NCBI RefSeq assembly: GCF_000230995.2
Contig: NC_019973.1
Span: forward strand, 5,718,001-5,782,000
Reading direction: 5' to 3'
DNA length: 64,000 nt
From: Mesorhizobium australicum WSM2073
GTDB taxonomy: Bacteria; Pseudomonadota; Alphaproteobacteria; Rhizobiales; Rhizobiaceae
The notes below the pieces were generated by a model. It was not told the DNA's origin and ran no database searches. It saw only the letters and a list, made by a program, of their open reading frames with translations. The first letter of the stretch is position 1; the number at the start of each line of letters is the position of its first letter. The position numbers were made by a program, and so were the translations under genes. This document shows positions 47,029 to 59,866 of this stretch, one piece after another.

Positions 47029-48321
47029 ATGGACGTGCAAGAAACCAAGACAGCATGCCGGGACGCCTTCGCCGAACTGGCGTCGCCAGCGTGCATCCAC
47101 GACCCGTATCCGTTTATGCGATGGTTGCGCGAGCACGATCCGGTGCATCGCGCGGCCTCGGGCCTCTTTCTGTTGAGCCGCCACGCCGACATTTACTGGG
47201 CGCTCACGGCCACGGGCGATGCCTTTCGGGGACCGGCGCCTGGCGAACTGGCGCGCTATTTCCCGCGTGCGGCGACCAGCCTGTCGCTCAATCTAATGGC
47301 GTCCACGATAGCGATGAAGGACCCACCGACGCATACGCGTCTGCGCCGGCTGATCTCTCGCGATTTCACCATGCGCCAGATCGACAACCTGCGGCCGAGC
47401 ATCGCGCGCATCGTCGCAGCGCGCCTGGACGGCATGGCGCCCGCGCTGGAGCGCGGGGAGGCGGTGGATCTGCATCGGGAATTCGCGCTGGCCTTGCCCA
47501 TGCTGGTCTTCGCCGAACTGTTCGGCCTGCCCCAGGACGACATGTTCGGGCTCGCCGCCGGCATCGGCGCCATTGTGGAAGGCCTGAGCCCGCACGCCAG
47601 CGATCCCCAGCTCGCCGCGGCGGACGCAGGCAGCGCCAGGGTGCAGGCCTACTTCGGCGACCTCATACAGCGCAAGCGCACCGATCCCCGCCATGACATC
47701 GTGTCGATGCTGGTCGGCGCACACGACGACGATGCCGACACGCTATCGGATGCGGAGTTGATCAGCATGCTGTGGGGCATGCTGCTGGGCGGCTTCACCA
47801 CCACTGCTGCGGCCATCGACCACGCGGTCCTGGCGATGCTGGCTTATCCCGAACAGCGGCACTGGCTGCAGGGAGACGCCGTGGAGGTGAAGGCATTCGT
47901 CGAAGAAGTCCTGCGCCGCGACGCGCCCGTCCTGTTCAGCGCCACTCCGCGTATCGCCCAGCGCGACATCGAACTGGGCGGCGTGGTGATCCCGAAGAAC
48001 GCGGACGTTCGCGTTCTGATCGCGGCCGGCAATCGCGACCCGGACGGCTTCGCCGATCCCGACCGCTTCGATCCCGCGCGGTTCTACGGCACCAATCCTG
48101 GCATGTCGACCGACGGGAAGATCATGCTGAGCTTCGGCCACGGCATCCACTTCTGCCCCGGTGCACAACTGGCCCGGATGCAGTTGGCCGAGAGCCTGCC
48201 GCGGATCCAGGCGCGCTTCCCCACGCTGGCATTGGCCGAGCAGCCGACCCGGGAGCCCTCCGCGTTCCTTAGGACGTTCCTTGCGCTGCCGGTGCGGCTG
48301 AATGCGCAGGCGGGGGGCTGA
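47029..48321 (+). CDS. cyp114: Cytochrome P450 CYP114 (ent-kaurenoic acid oxidase)
   Basis: 430-aa soluble P450. I-helix [16 protein letters not shown] near residue 247, ExxR in FVEEVLRRD near 290 and haem-Cys loop [17 protein letters not shown] near 366. Closely like Bradyrhizobium BJ-3 (CYP114), which with the adjacent ferredoxin converts ent-kaurenoic acid to GA12-aldehyde by ring contraction. It precedes fd as in other rhizobia. The Thr-rich I-helix (TTT) and Pro after the haem Cys are notable local variants. Confidence 0.93.
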   Translation: MDVQETKTACRDAFAELASPACIHDPYPFMRWLREHDPVHRAASGLFLLSRHADIYWALTATGDAFRGPAPGELARYFPRAATSLSLNLMASTIAMKDPPTHTRLRRLISRDFTMRQIDNLRPSIARIVAARLDGMAPALERGEAVDLHREFALALPMLVFAELFGLPQDDMFGLAAGIGAIVEGLSPHASDPQLAAADAGSARVQAYFGDLIQRKRTDPRHDIVSMLVGAHDDDADTLSDAELISMLWGMLLGGFTTTAAAIDHAVLAMLAYPEQRHWLQGDAVEVKAFVEEVLRRDAPVLFSATPRIAQRDIELGGVVIPKNADVRVLIAAGNRDPDGFADPDRFDPARFYGTNPGMSTDGKIMLSFGHGIHFCPGAQLARMQLAESLPRIQARFPTLALAEQPTREPSAFLRTFLALPVRLNAQAGG

Positions 48322-48322
48322 G

Positions 48323-48628
48323 ATGCGCGTCGTGGTCGACCAGGATCTGTGCGGAACCACCGGGCAGTGCGTGCTTACGCTGCCGGGCACCTTTCGCCAG
48401 CGCGAACCGGACGGCGTGGCTGAAGTGTGCGCGGCGACGGTGCCGCAGGCGTTGCTCGCCGCCGTGCGGCTCGCGGCCAGCCAGTGCCCGGTCGCCGCCA
48501 TTCGGGTGATAAGCGACGCTGGCGATGACGAGCGCGCCAGCGCCGACGCTGCGCCTTCTCCGGCGGAACCCGAGCGGCATGCCGCGAAAGACCAACGCAA
48601 TCCAGAAGGACACGATGGGACGGTTTGA
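48323..48628 (+). CDS. 3Fe-4S ferredoxin partner of CYP114
   Basis: 101 aa. The cluster is formed by CGTTGQC near residue 10 and a C-terminal CPVAAI near 55, the spacing of single-cluster [3Fe-4S] P450 ferredoxins. It starts one base after the cyp114 stop, and its Pro/Glu-rich tail overlaps the sdr start. It delivers electrons to the operon P450s. Confidence 0.92.
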   Translation: MRVVVDQDLCGTTGQCVLTLPGTFRQREPDGVAEVCAATVPQALLAAVRLAASQCPVAAIRVISDAGDDERASADAAPSPAEPERHAAKDQRNPEGHDGTV

Positions 48629-49450
48629 AGGCAAGGTGGCCGTGGTGACCGGCGCCAGCGCCGGCATCGGCAAGGCATGCGCCCTCGCCATCGCGCCGAG
48701 GGCGGCAGAGTGGTGGTGGCCGACATTGATGGCTCGGCGACCATCGCCTGCACCGCGCAGATCACGGCCGAAGCGGGCCACGCGCTGGCCCTGGCCATGG
48801 ACATCGCCGATGCGCAGGCGGTGGCAGCGCTGTTCCAGACGGCGGAGCGGCACTTCGGTGAGGTCGACTGCGGTGAACAACGCGAGCTATGCATCTGACC
48901 CCGCACGAGCGCGCGATGCTCGACCTGGACCTGGCGGTCTGGGATCAGACCATGGCGACCAATCTGCGCGGCATGCTGCTCTGCTGCGGCACGCCATCCG
49001 ACGGCTGATTGCCCGCGGCGGTGGCGCGATCGTCAACATGTCGTCGTGCCAGGGCTCAGCGGTGACCCCGCCCAGACGTCCTACCCCGCATCGAAGGCGG
49101 CGATGAACACCCTGACGGCCTCGCTCGCCACCCAGTACGGTGATGAGCAGATCCGCTGCAACGCGGTTGCGCCGGGTCTGATCATGACCGAGCGTCTCCT
49201 CGCCAAGCTGGACGAGTGCATGCAACGGCATCTGCGCCGGCACCAGCTGCCGCGCGTCGGCCGCCCCGAGGACGTGGCCGCGCTGGTAGCGTTCCTGCTC
49301 TCCGACGATGCTGCGTTCATCACCGGCCAGGTCGTGTGCATCGACGGCGGCATGCTGGCGCATGTGCGGACGTACGCGAACGGTGGCAACAGCCGCGCCG
49401 CGCGGCCTGCCGGCGACACCGCCGAAGCGGCCGCGGCGCCGCGCTGCTGA
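48615..49450 (+). pseudogene. Short-chain dehydrogenase of gibberellin operon, multiply frameshifted
   Basis: The gene starts MGRFEGKVAVVTGASAGIGK (cofactor motif intact), but the frame shifts near 48695 (GGRVVVADIDGSATIACTAQ). It shifts again near 48868 and 48890 (NNAS, then LDLDLAVWDQTMATNLRGML), near 48987 (HAIRRLIARGGGAIVNMSSC) and near 49050. Only then does the last part run clean (SYPASKAAMNTLTASLATQY to the stop). At least five indels in about 275 codons, while flanking genes are intact. In other rhizobia this SDR acts in the GA12-aldehyde/GA12 step. Confidence 0.88.
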
Positions 49451-50802
49451 TGGAGCTGATGGACATGCTGCTCAACCCGCTGAACCGTCGCCACCGGCTG
49501 CGGCACGACATCCCGGTCGTGCCCGGCGCTTTCCCCTTGGTCGGGCATCTTCCCGCCATCATCTGCGACCTGCCGCGCCTGCTGCGGCGCGCGGAACGGA
49601 CGCTGGGCAGCTACTTCTGGCTGGATTTCGGCCCTGCCGGACACCTGATGACCTGCATGGATCCGGACGCGTTCGCACTGCTTCGGCACAAGGACGTGTC
49701 CTCGGCGCTGATCGAAGGGATCGCGCCCGAATTGCTTGGTGGAACGATGGTCGCCCAGGACGGCGGCGCGCACCGGCAGGCGCGCGATGCGATCAAGCCG
49801 GCGTTCCTGCCCAAGGGGCTGACCCAGGCCGGCATCGGCGACCTGTTCGAGCCCGTCATCCGGGCGCGTGTGCAGGCGTGGCGCGACCGCGGCGACGTAG
49901 CCATCCTGCGTGAAACCGGCGACCTGATGCTAAAGCTCATCTTCAGCCTCATGGGAATCCCCGCGCAGGACCTGGCGGGATGGCATCGCAAGTACCGGCA
50001 ACTGGTGCAGTTGATCGTCGCGCCCCCGATCGACCTGCCCGGACTGCCCTTGCGGCGCGGCCGCGCCGCCCGCGACTGGATCGACGCGCAGTTGCACCAG
50101 TTCGTCCGCGACGCGCGCGCGCATGCCGCGCGCACCGGGTTGATCAAGGACATGGTGAGCGCCTTCGATCGCAGCGACGATGCGCTCTCCGATGACGTCC
50201 TGGTCGCCAATATCCGCTTGCTGCTGCTTGGCGGTCACGAGACCACCGCCTCGACGATGGCCTGGATGGTGATCGAGCTGGCGCGGCAGCCTGTGCTGTG
50301 GGACACCCTGGTCGAAGAGGCGCAACGCGTGGGCGCGGTGCCGACCCGGCACGCGGATCTAGCGCAGTGTCCGGTCGCCGAGGCGCTGTTCCGCGAGACG
50401 CTGCGCCTGCATCCGGCGGTCACGCTCCTGCCGCGTCAAGCGCTGCAGGAATTGCAACTCGGCCAATGGCGCATTCCCGCGGGTACCCATCTGTGCATCC
50501 CGCTGCTGCATTTCTCGACCTCGGCGCTGCTGCACGAGGCGCCTGATCAGTTCCGCCTGGCGCGATGGCTGCAACGCACGGAGCCGATCCGGCCGGTGGA
50601 CATGCTGCAGTTCGGTACCGGCCCACACGTCTGCATCGGCTACCACGTGGTATGGCTGGAACTAGTGCAGTTCTGCATCGCCTTGGCGCTGACCATGCAC
50701 AAGGCCGGGGTGCGGCCGCGGTTGCTGAGCGACGTCGAAAAAGGCCGGCGCTATTACCCGACCGCAAATCCGTCCATGAAAATCCGCATCGGATTCTCAT
50801 GA
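49450..50802 (+). CDS. cyp117: Cytochrome P450 CYP117 (ent-kaurene oxidase)
   Basis: 450 aa. I-helix LLLLGGHETTASTMAWMV near residue 257, ExxR in ALFRETLRLHP near 315 and haem-Cys loop FGTGPHVCIGYHVVWLEL near 391. The start overlaps the sdr stop (TGATG). It oxidises ent-kaurene to ent-kaurenoic acid. No truncation visible. Confidence 0.93.
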   Translation: MELMDMLLNPLNRRHRLRHDIPVVPGAFPLVGHLPAIICDLPRLLRRAERTLGSYFWLDFGPAGHLMTCMDPDAFALLRHKDVSSALIEGIAPELLGGTMVAQDGGAHRQARDAIKPAFLPKGLTQAGIGDLFEPVIRARVQAWRDRGDVAILRETGDLMLKLIFSLMGIPAQDLAGWHRKYRQLVQLIVAPPIDLPGLPLRRGRAARDWIDAQLHQFVRDARAHAARTGLIKDMVSAFDRSDDALSDDVLVANIRLLLLGGHETTASTMAWMVIELARQPVLWDTLVEEAQRVGAVPTRHADLAQCPVAEALFRETLRLHPAVTLLPRQALQELQLGQWRIPAGTHLCIPLLHFSTSALLHEAPDQFRLARWLQRTEPIRPVDMLQFGTGPHVCIGYHVVWLELVQFCIALALTMHKAGVRPRLLSDVEKGRRYYPTANPSMKIRIGFS

Positions 50803-50944
50803 GCTGGCATCGCATGCCCCGTGTGGCGAGGCAGCGGCGAGCGACGCGCAGCATTGCTGCACTCGGCGCGCGCGCTCGGTGCGACGCCGGCAACAGCGCG
50901 GCGGTCGCCGCTCGCCGTGGCCGTCTCCTGTCAGGTACAAGGAC

Positions 50945-51952
50945 ATGAACAACATGCAGGCCGGTTCCAAGCCACATGACGACCGAACTGGCGTTTCCGC
51001 GATCGGGGGATTAGGCGCGCAGGCGCGCGGCGCATCCGGCAGGCTGCTGCCGGAGATCTGGATGCAGGACGGCGCAAAGGGGGTCGAACAGGCGCTGGCG
51101 CGTCTTCTGTGCGCCGAAGACGATGGCGAGACCGAGCTGATGGCGGCGATGCGCTACGCCACCTTGCATGGCGGGAAGCGCACCCGCGCCTTGCTCTGTC
51201 TGGCTGCCGGCGCACTGGCCGATACGCCGGCGCACGTGCTCGAGGACGTCGGCGCCGCCATCGAGATGATCCACGCCTGTACCCTGGTCCACGACGACCT
51301 GCCCGCGATGGACAACGACGTGCTTCGCCGCGGCCTTCCGACTGTGCACGTCAAGTTCGGCGAAGCCACTGCGATCCTGGTCGGTGATGCGCTGCAGGCG
51401 CACGCCTTCCTCACCCTGGCGAGCCTGGATGCGCCGGGCGACAACCGTATCGCGCTCGTGCGCGAATTGGCGCAGGCGGTGTCCGCCGAGGGTGCCGCAG
51501 GCGGGCAGGCCAAGGATCTGTCGCTGGTCGGAAAGCATGTCGAGCTGGACAGGATCGTGGCGATGCACCGGATGAAGAGCGGAGCGCTGGTGCGCGCGTC
51601 CGTTCGCATGGGCGCGCTATGCGCCATCACGGAGGATGCCGCGCACGCCGCGCTGTACAGTGCGCTCGATCGCTACAGCGCCTGTTTCGGCCTGGCGCTG
51701 CAGGTGGTTGACGACATTCTCGACGCGACAGCGGATGCCGCGGCGCTGGGCAAGACCCCCGGCAAGGACGCGGCGGCGCAGAAGCCGACCTGCGCGTCGA
51801 TCATGGGGCTGCAAGCAGCGCGCCAGTTTGCGCTGGATCTGTTGCGCGACGCCGGGGAGGCCATCGCCCCGCTGGGGCCGCGTGCGGAACCGTTGGCGCA
51901 GATGCTGCAGCGGGCCACCGCGTATCTGTTAAAGCACGCGCCATGCGCATGA
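50945..51952 (+). CDS. Geranylgeranyl diphosphate synthase
   Basis: 335-aa trans-prenyltransferase. First Asp-rich motif LVHDDLPAMDND near residue 115, LHGGKRTRALL near 74, second motif LQVVDDILDAT near 252. It makes GGPP from IPP and allylic diphosphates, the precursor for CPS. Full length, although the ggps of some rhizobial operons is reported to be degraded. Confidence 0.93.
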   Translation: MNNMQAGSKPHDDRTGVSAIGGLGAQARGASGRLLPEIWMQDGAKGVEQALARLLCAEDDGETELMAAMRYATLHGGKRTRALLCLAAGALADTPAHVLEDVGAAIEMIHACTLVHDDLPAMDNDVLRRGLPTVHVKFGEATAILVGDALQAHAFLTLASLDAPGDNRIALVRELAQAVSAEGAAGGQAKDLSLVGKHVELDRIVAMHRMKSGALVRASVRMGALCAITEDAAHAALYSALDRYSACFGLALQVVDDILDATADAAALGKTPGKDAAAQKPTCASIMGLQAARQFALDLLRDAGEAIAPLGPRAEPLAQMLQRATAYLLKHAPCA

Positions 51953-52248
51953 GGCGTCCCGTCCGCATGGAGTCGCCCCTGTGCCGCTGCGATCGGCCGG
52001 CGGTAGCGGTGGATGCTGCACTCTGTCCGAGATCCCGCGGCGCCGATCGCAGCGGTTGCCCAGCACGGCCGTGGCACGCGGCGCGCTGCGCTAGCCTATT
52101 GGGCGAACCGACGCCAGCCGCGCGTCGCCGCGCCGGAGCAGGGCGGCCATCCGGCGCTGCCCACGCGCCTGGCCGCGACGGGCCTGCGGCGACGTGCGCG
52201 GCGTCTGCCCGATCGTTCGTCAACCCTTCTGCAGAAGGAACATCCCGC

Positions 52249-54698
<2,450 letters not shown>

Positions 54699-54782
54699 AC
54701 GCGCGGGACGCGGCGCGTGCGCGCGCTGCCGTCGGTCCGATCCGACGCAATGCCGTCGCACGATGCGACGGATGGAGCGAGC

Positions 54783-55832
54783 ATGACCGACACCGCCCTG
54801 AGCCGGCGCAAGGACGATCATCTGGACATCGTGCTGGATCGGCGAACGGCGCCGGCCAGGGTCGCCGCCGGCTGGGAGTCCATCCGTTTCGAACACTGCG
54901 CATTGCCCGAGTTGGACCTGACGCAGATCGACCTGCGCGCCTCGCTGCTGGGCAAGACCATGCGCGCGCCGCTGCTGATCAGCTCCATGACCGGCGGCAT
55001 GCCACGCGCCGAGGCCATCAACCGGCATTTGAGCGAGGCAGCGCAATCCTTGGGGATCGCCATGTGCGTCGGTTCGCAGCGCGTGAGCCTGCAATCCCGC
55101 AGCTCCCAGGGGCTAACGCGCGCGCTGCGCCGCCTGGCCCCAGACATTCCCTTGCTGGCCAATATCGGCGCCGCGCAACTGCGCGAGGCCGACGGCCTGG
55201 ACCTGGCGCGGCGGGCAGTTGATGCGCTGGAGGCCGATGGACTCATCGTCCATCTCAATCCGCTGCAGGAAGCGGTACAGCCGGACGGCGACAGCGACTG
55301 GCGCGGCGTCATGGCGCAGATCGCTCGCGCCGCGCGCTGCGTGGGCGTGCCGATCGTGGCCAAGGAAGTGGGGTCGGGCCTGTCCACCTCTGTGGCCTGT
55401 GTGCTCGTCGAGGCGGGCGTGGCGGTGATCGATGTCGCAGGCGCCGGCGGCACCTGTTGGGCCGCGGTGGAGGGCGAGCGCGCCCGCGATGCCGCCGACC
55501 GTGCAGTGGCGCTGGCCTTCGCCGATTGGGGGATTCCGACCCCGGCCGGCGTGCAGGCGGTACGTCGGGCGCTGCCAACGGTGAAGCTGATCGCGTCGGG
55601 CGGAATCCGCGACGGCGTCGACGTGGCCAAGGCCATTCGCCTGGGCGCGGACATCGCTGGGCAGGCGGCCGGCGTGCTGCGCGCGGCGACGGTGTCCACC
55701 GAGGCAGTTGTCGCGCATTTCGAGATCGTCATCCGCCAGTTGGCCGTCGCCTGCTTCTGCACCGGCTCGGCCGATCTGGCGGCATTACGTCAGGCGCGCT
55801 TGTTGCCCTCGGCGCATCTGCCCGCCGGTTGA
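54783..55832 (+). CDS. fni: Type 2 isopentenyl diphosphate isomerase
   Basis: 349-aa FMN-dependent TIM-barrel enzyme. [11 protein letters not shown] at the N-terminus, [12 protein letters not shown] near residue 62, [14 protein letters not shown] near 156 and [20 protein letters not shown] near 270. It interconverts IPP and DMAPP to feed GGPP synthesis. Last gene of the operon; idi occurs only in some rhizobial versions. Confidence 0.93.
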   Translation: MTDTALSRRKDDHLDIVLDRRTAPARVAAGWESIRFEHCALPELDLTQIDLRASLLGKTMRAPLLISSMTGGMPRAEAINRHLSEAAQSLGIAMCVGSQRVSLQSRSSQGLTRALRRLAPDIPLLANIGAAQLREADGLDLARRAVDALEADGLIVHLNPLQEAVQPDGDSDWRGVMAQIARAARCVGVPIVAKEVGSGLSTSVACVLVEAGVAVIDVAGAGGTCWAAVEGERARDAADRAVALAFADWGIPTPAGVQAVRRALPTVKLIASGGIRDGVDVAKAIRLGADIAGQAAGVLRAATVSTEAVVAHFEIVIRQLAVACFCTGSADLAALRQARLLPSAHLPAG

Positions 55833-56929
55833 TGCGGGCGTCCGCACGTAGCGGCGGGGCGCCCAGAAGGCTGCTGAAATACCTACGCCAAAGTAGACCA
55901 CTGATCCACCTTGGCGAGGCGGTTCGATGCGCCCGGAGCGATGTGTGATGGAGTAGCTGTTCACGATGAAGCGGTTGGAGGATTTCGTTCCAGCCGATCA
56001 TCCACTGCGCCCAATCCGCTGATGGTCAATGAAGCGCGAATACGTGCACATCCAACTTAAGACACGGCGGAAGCAGCCGCGTCGCAGGAACGGGCCGGGT
56101 AATCTTCGCCGCCCTGCCCTGTCGGTTCATTCAGCGCGGTGGCGGCGCAAACTGCGATCGGCCCGAACGGAGATTGGCTCCGGCAAGAGCTTTTTCCGCT
56201 GAGAAGTGGCGAGCGACGCGGAAGCATGATTGCGAACGCGAACTCTCGGCGACGAAAATCCTGAAGCAGCGGGCGAGCATTCATTGCCCCTTTCTAGGCA
56301 GTTAGCAGCAGCAGCAGTCCTAAGGCCAACGCGATGGGACCCAAGAGAAGGCAGGCCGGAACAACGCTCCTTCCAATTGAATTGCGAATTTTGGACGTTT
56401 GCTTTGGCCGCATTCTGACGACGATTTCCTGTCAAGCGACGCACGCGTGGGCGGCGCATTCAGACATTGAATGGTGATGGCTCGAACGAAGTTCTCGGTT
56501 GTACTGACGCTTCCGAGCCCGCCGCCGATAAAAAAGCGCGATCTGAGCCGGCGAGATTGGCAAGCAGACACGGGCCCCCTCGCCCCCTTTGGATGCCGCC
56601 AGCCGGTGATGGCCACGAGTGCTGTCTAGGTTAGCAAGATCAGCTTCGATGCTCCCGACGGATTGTGGCTAGGTAGCCCGATTTACGCTTGGTCATGCAC
56701 TCAGGACTTGAAGATCACGCATTCAGGATATGACAGTGCATCGTTGGCATCGCGGGCGCATGAATAAGGCGGGATTGGATGATGAGGGCCGCAGCGGGCA
56801 TTGGCAGAACGCTCATGCTGATCATATTTCATCCACGAAGAATAACACCACTTGGCCAATCTCGAGGCTACAGTGGAACAATCCTAAGACAGGGCTTCCA
56901 GACATTGTAGGTGACGCATCGCTTTATCC
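55833..56929. other. Gene-poor stretch after the gibberellin operon
   Basis: Apart from the transposase start at 55966-56037 there is no recognisable gene. The Arg/Ser-rich minus-strand frames (56616-56320, 56459-56127) have no domains. Confidence 0.4.
55966..56037 (+). pseudogene. Transposase N-terminal remnant (IS5/IS1182-type)
   Basis: MKRLEDFVPADHPLRPIR followed by a shifted MVNEA is the conserved start of transposases that begin with V-x-DHPLRPIR-x-LV. Only about 24 codons remain, marking the downstream edge of the gibberellin operon. Confidence 0.65.
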
Positions 56930-57193
56930 TTAGCCTCCTGCGCCGGCACCACCCACACGCGCGAAGCTACGCGGTCGAAGTGCGTTTTGACGTTTTGCCC
57001 ATCGACTCGACGCCATCTGACCCGCCGTCTTCGGTCTAATCAAACGGAGGTGCCTTTGCTCCGCTTCAGGCTTGGTCAGTACGGCTTGGCGCGGTTGCCA
57101 TTCGGCGATCCCAACCTCTAAGTTCCCGGCGGCCGGTGCAGCGCCGACGGTGGTCGCATAAAGAGAAAGTGCCGTGATCAAGATGACGTTCAT
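56930..57193 (-). CDS. Small putative exported protein divergent from response regulator
   Basis: 87 aa with a signal-peptide-like start (MNVILITALSLYATTVGAAPA), then a basic tail. It diverges from the regulator-kinase gene with about 155 bp between the starts. The C-terminal part is Arg/Gly/Ala-rich and may be frameshifted. No family recognised. Confidence 0.45.
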   Translation of the reverse strand: MNVILITALSLYATTVGAAPAAGNLEVGIAEWQPRQAVLTKPEAEQRHLRLIRPKTAGQMASSRWAKRQNALRPRSFARVGGAGAGG

Positions 57194-57347
57194 AACTTGC
57201 CTCTAATCGGTTGTTATAATCACCGCCCTTCTGACACGCGCACCTGACGGCAGCCTGAAAGCCGCCGGAACATTTGCGCTACGGCGTTCAGCCTATTGTC
57301 AGGTTCCGTCAATAGGGCACGAACCCTGCCCAATTATGGAGCTCGGC

Positions 57348-58463
57348 ATGCGAATTTTGCTCATTGAAGACAGCGAGGACTTTGGCAGCGCTGTACGAGA
57401 ACATATGATAGCTGATGGCCACGCGGTTGAATGGGCCAAGGACCTGTCCGAAGCGCGGTATCACGCAAGTGGGATTCCCTACGGGCTTGTTCTGCTCGAT
57501 ATTAACCTGCCAGACGGTAACGGCCTGGACTACTTGCGGGAGATGAGGAAGGGGCGTGATTCGACACCCGTCATCATCGTGACAGCTCGCCATACGGTCG
57601 AGGACCGCATCGAGGGGCTCAATGCTGGTGCCGCCGACTACTTGGTCAAGCCGTTCGATCCCCGCGAACTTTCCGCGCGCATTCATGCCGTGGCGCGTAG
57701 TCACGGGAACTTCCCGAAGCCATATTCTGTCGGGGCGCTGTCCATAAACGCGGCTGAGCGGCGCGTCGCCCTCGACGGGCAGCCGGTCAACCTGACTGCA
57801 CGCGAATGGGCGATTCTCGACTGCGTTCTATCCCGACCCGGAGCGGTAGTTTTGAAGAGGAAGATCGAGGAAGAACTCCTTTCCTTAGGTTCGGAAAGTG
57901 AGAGCAATACCGTGGAGGTTTATGTTAGCCGGCTCCGCAAGAAGATCGGTAGGGACCGAATAGCGACACTGCGTGGCTTGGGGTACAGTTTCGTGGAAGA
58001 ATCGCGGAACGGCCTCGGAGACCCCGTCGATCTTGTCCAAAAGGTTCGGTCAGTCGTTGATGACTTCTTGAAAAAGCCGTGGTTTGCCGGACGGCTAATC
58101 CTTGACGTCGACGGCTGTCCCGCCTGGGAGTGCAAAGCAGACCACGCCGTTAGAATTCCCGTCGTGCTTCGATACCTCATCGACAACGCACTCACACATG
58201 GACTGCCCGATATCCCGACGACAGTTTCCGTCCGAGCTGATGGAACCATCGCCATTGTAAACGCAGGACCGGTGGTGCCCCTCCCAGACCTTGACGAGAT
58301 AACAGAGCGTTTTGTGCGTCTTGCGACTCGGGCAACTGTCCCAGGCCAGGGTCTACCCGTCGCTAATTATGTAATCAAGAAGGTCGGTGGCAGCCTTGAA
58401 CTTGCCTCGCCTGCCACAGGTCGCGAGGATGGTTTTGAGGCGATTATTCGAATCCCTCGATGA
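57348..58463 (+). CDS. OmpR-type response regulator fused to a histidine-kinase ATPase domain
   Basis: 371 aa from ATG 57348 (GGAG 6 nt upstream). Receiver domain at 1-120: acidic EDS, phospho-acceptor in LVLLDINLPDGNG, TARH and KPF. OmpR winged helix at about 125-220 (LTAREWAILDCVLSRPG...VEVYVSRLRKKIG). Then a GHKL ATPase fold with N-box LRYLIDNALTHG and G-box GQGLPVANYVIKKVGGSLEL up to the end. The sensor and HisKA phosphoacceptor regions of a kinase are absent. It could be a natural one-protein regulator or a fusion by deletion. Confidence 0.85.
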   Translation: MRILLIEDSEDFGSAVREHMIADGHAVEWAKDLSEARYHASGIPYGLVLLDINLPDGNGLDYLREMRKGRDSTPVIIVTARHTVEDRIEGLNAGAADYLVKPFDPRELSARIHAVARSHGNFPKPYSVGALSINAAERRVALDGQPVNLTAREWAILDCVLSRPGAVVLKRKIEEELLSLGSESESNTVEVYVSRLRKKIGRDRIATLRGLGYSFVEESRNGLGDPVDLVQKVRSVVDDFLKKPWFAGRLILDVDGCPAWECKADHAVRIPVVLRYLIDNALTHGLPDIPTTVSVRADGTIAIVNAGPVVPLPDLDEITERFVRLATRATVPGQGLPVANYVIKKVGGSLELASPATGREDGFEAIIRIPR

Positions 58464-59082
58464 CCCTGGTTTGCTGCAGCGACCAGGTTGGGCGTAGGAA
58501 GCATTGTACGCTGCTGGGCAACGGGAATGTCAAACAGGGGCGGTAACCAACCCCGCGGTGGGCCGGCTCGCCAGAGGAAGTCAGCTTTGGCGGGGCACAC
58601 CACATCCCAATCCACTGGCGTGAGACAAGCATGCCACGGCCCCCGCCCAAGCCCAAGGCGCTTCCGCCTGCACGCACCCTTCCGATTTCCCGTCGTGAGA
58701 GCCCGCGCTGTAGCGTTGTTCTGAGCGGTCTTTTTCATTCACATGGGACGTTGATCCGTCCGCTTCCCCCCAATGTTCGTCTCCAGTTCGACAACGCTTT
58801 TGTCTTGTCGTTTTCATGATCAATATAAGGTCAGGGCCGATCTTCAAGATCGATTGGATTACCTACCCTGCTCGACAGAACTGAGGCCACTCAGAATCGT
58901 CGTCGCGAAAATAGCTGGTAGCTTTCAGGCTCAGCTAGCTCTGCCAGAAGGGTTATTGTTGGGCCTTCCAGTCAGGAGATCTTATGAACTAGGAAACCAT
59001 ATCATTCCGTCCGGCGTGCCGATGGCCAAATGGCAGACGACACCGGAATCCAGCACGTTACCATACAGGAGAAAGATATACG
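58464..59082. other. Intergenic region
   Basis: About 620 bp downstream of the regulator fusion; shadow frames only, nothing supported. Confidence 0.4.
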
Positions 59083-59295
59083 ATGATGTCCCCCTCACCC
59101 AAAGATGTCGCCGTCCAGGGCCTTCCGAAGCCGCCGACGAAATTTCCCTCTGCCTTGCTGCGCACCATACTTGCTGGCGCGCTAGCCCTGATGGCGACCG
59201 GTCCGGCTCCCGCAGGCCCCGACGACGACGACGACGACGGCGGTTGTGGCTATGCCGCCTCCCTTGTGAATGTTGGCGCTCGGAAGACGATCTGA
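59083..59295 (+). CDS. Small hypothetical exported protein with Asp run
   Basis: 70 codons, ATG behind AGGAGAAAG. A hydrophobic stretch (LLRTILAGALALMATGPAPAG) is followed by six Asp in a row and GGCGYAASLV. It could be a short secreted or lipid-anchored peptide. The good ribosome site supports translation; function unknown. Confidence 0.45.
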   Translation: MMSPSPKDVAVQGLPKPPTKFPSALLRTILAGALALMATGPAPAGPDDDDDDGGCGYAASLVNVGARKTI

Positions 59296-59511
59296 GCCCC
59301 TGCGACCAAGTAGATCTATAGCGGTTGCTGCGGGTCCTGATTTGACCCGCAGCAGCATATCAGCTGGAAGGCGAAGCTCACAAAAAGGGGGGCGTTTCTG
59401 CGCTTTTTCGACGCATTTCCCTCATGCTGCCGGCGTCCATCCGGCATGACGGGGAAGATATCATGTTAAGCGGCACGCGCTTCCCATTCGGCGATGTCCG
59501 ACGTCCGACAA

Positions 59512-59527
59512 TGTCGGATAGGCAACA
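59512..59527 (+). promoter_or_regulatory. NifA upstream activator sequence, repeat copy B
   Basis: TGTCGGATAGGCAACA fits TGT-N10-ACA; paralogous to 46464-46479. Confidence 0.65.
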
Positions 59528-59570
59528 TAGCAGACTGCGGATAATCACATTGCCGAGACGAGTTTCTCGT

Positions 59571-59586
59571 TGGCACGGTATGTGCC
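59571..59586 (+). promoter_or_regulatory. Sigma-54 promoter, repeat copy B
   Basis: TGGCACGGTATGTGCC with GG-N10-GC spacing, paralogous to the gibberellin operon promoter. No intact gene follows on the plus strand, so it may be an orphan promoter reading toward the minus-strand hip genes. Confidence 0.6.
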
Positions 59587-59866
59587 CGGTCCGCAAACGC
59601 CTCACAAACTAACGAGAAGTCATCCGACCATCATCCACCAAAGAATGCCCCTCACCTTGATTCACTCAAAGATGACGCTCGAGTCAGGCCCCGCAACATG
59701 ATGATGGCTCATCTGGCTCGGGCTGCCCACCGTCCCACTCTCTCCCACTACTAAGTGGGACGAGCACGCAGCACCCTCAACTAGGAGATAAACTCACTTT
59801 GCCTCGAACTTTGCCCATCGCCCGATCACCACAAGCTAAGCCATCGCTGAACCTTCGGTCCGGTTG

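Larger units (their letters stand above)
59465..59866 (+). repeat. Long direct repeat, copy B
   Basis: Second copy of 46417-46825, same orientation, about 13 kb downstream. NifA and sigma-54 sites are retained. After the repeat the downstream sequence differs: no gibberellin gene follows, and the plus-strand frame from TTG 59799 keeps the motif LPIARSPQAKPSLNLRSG related to copy A before running into unrelated DNA. Confidence 0.85.
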
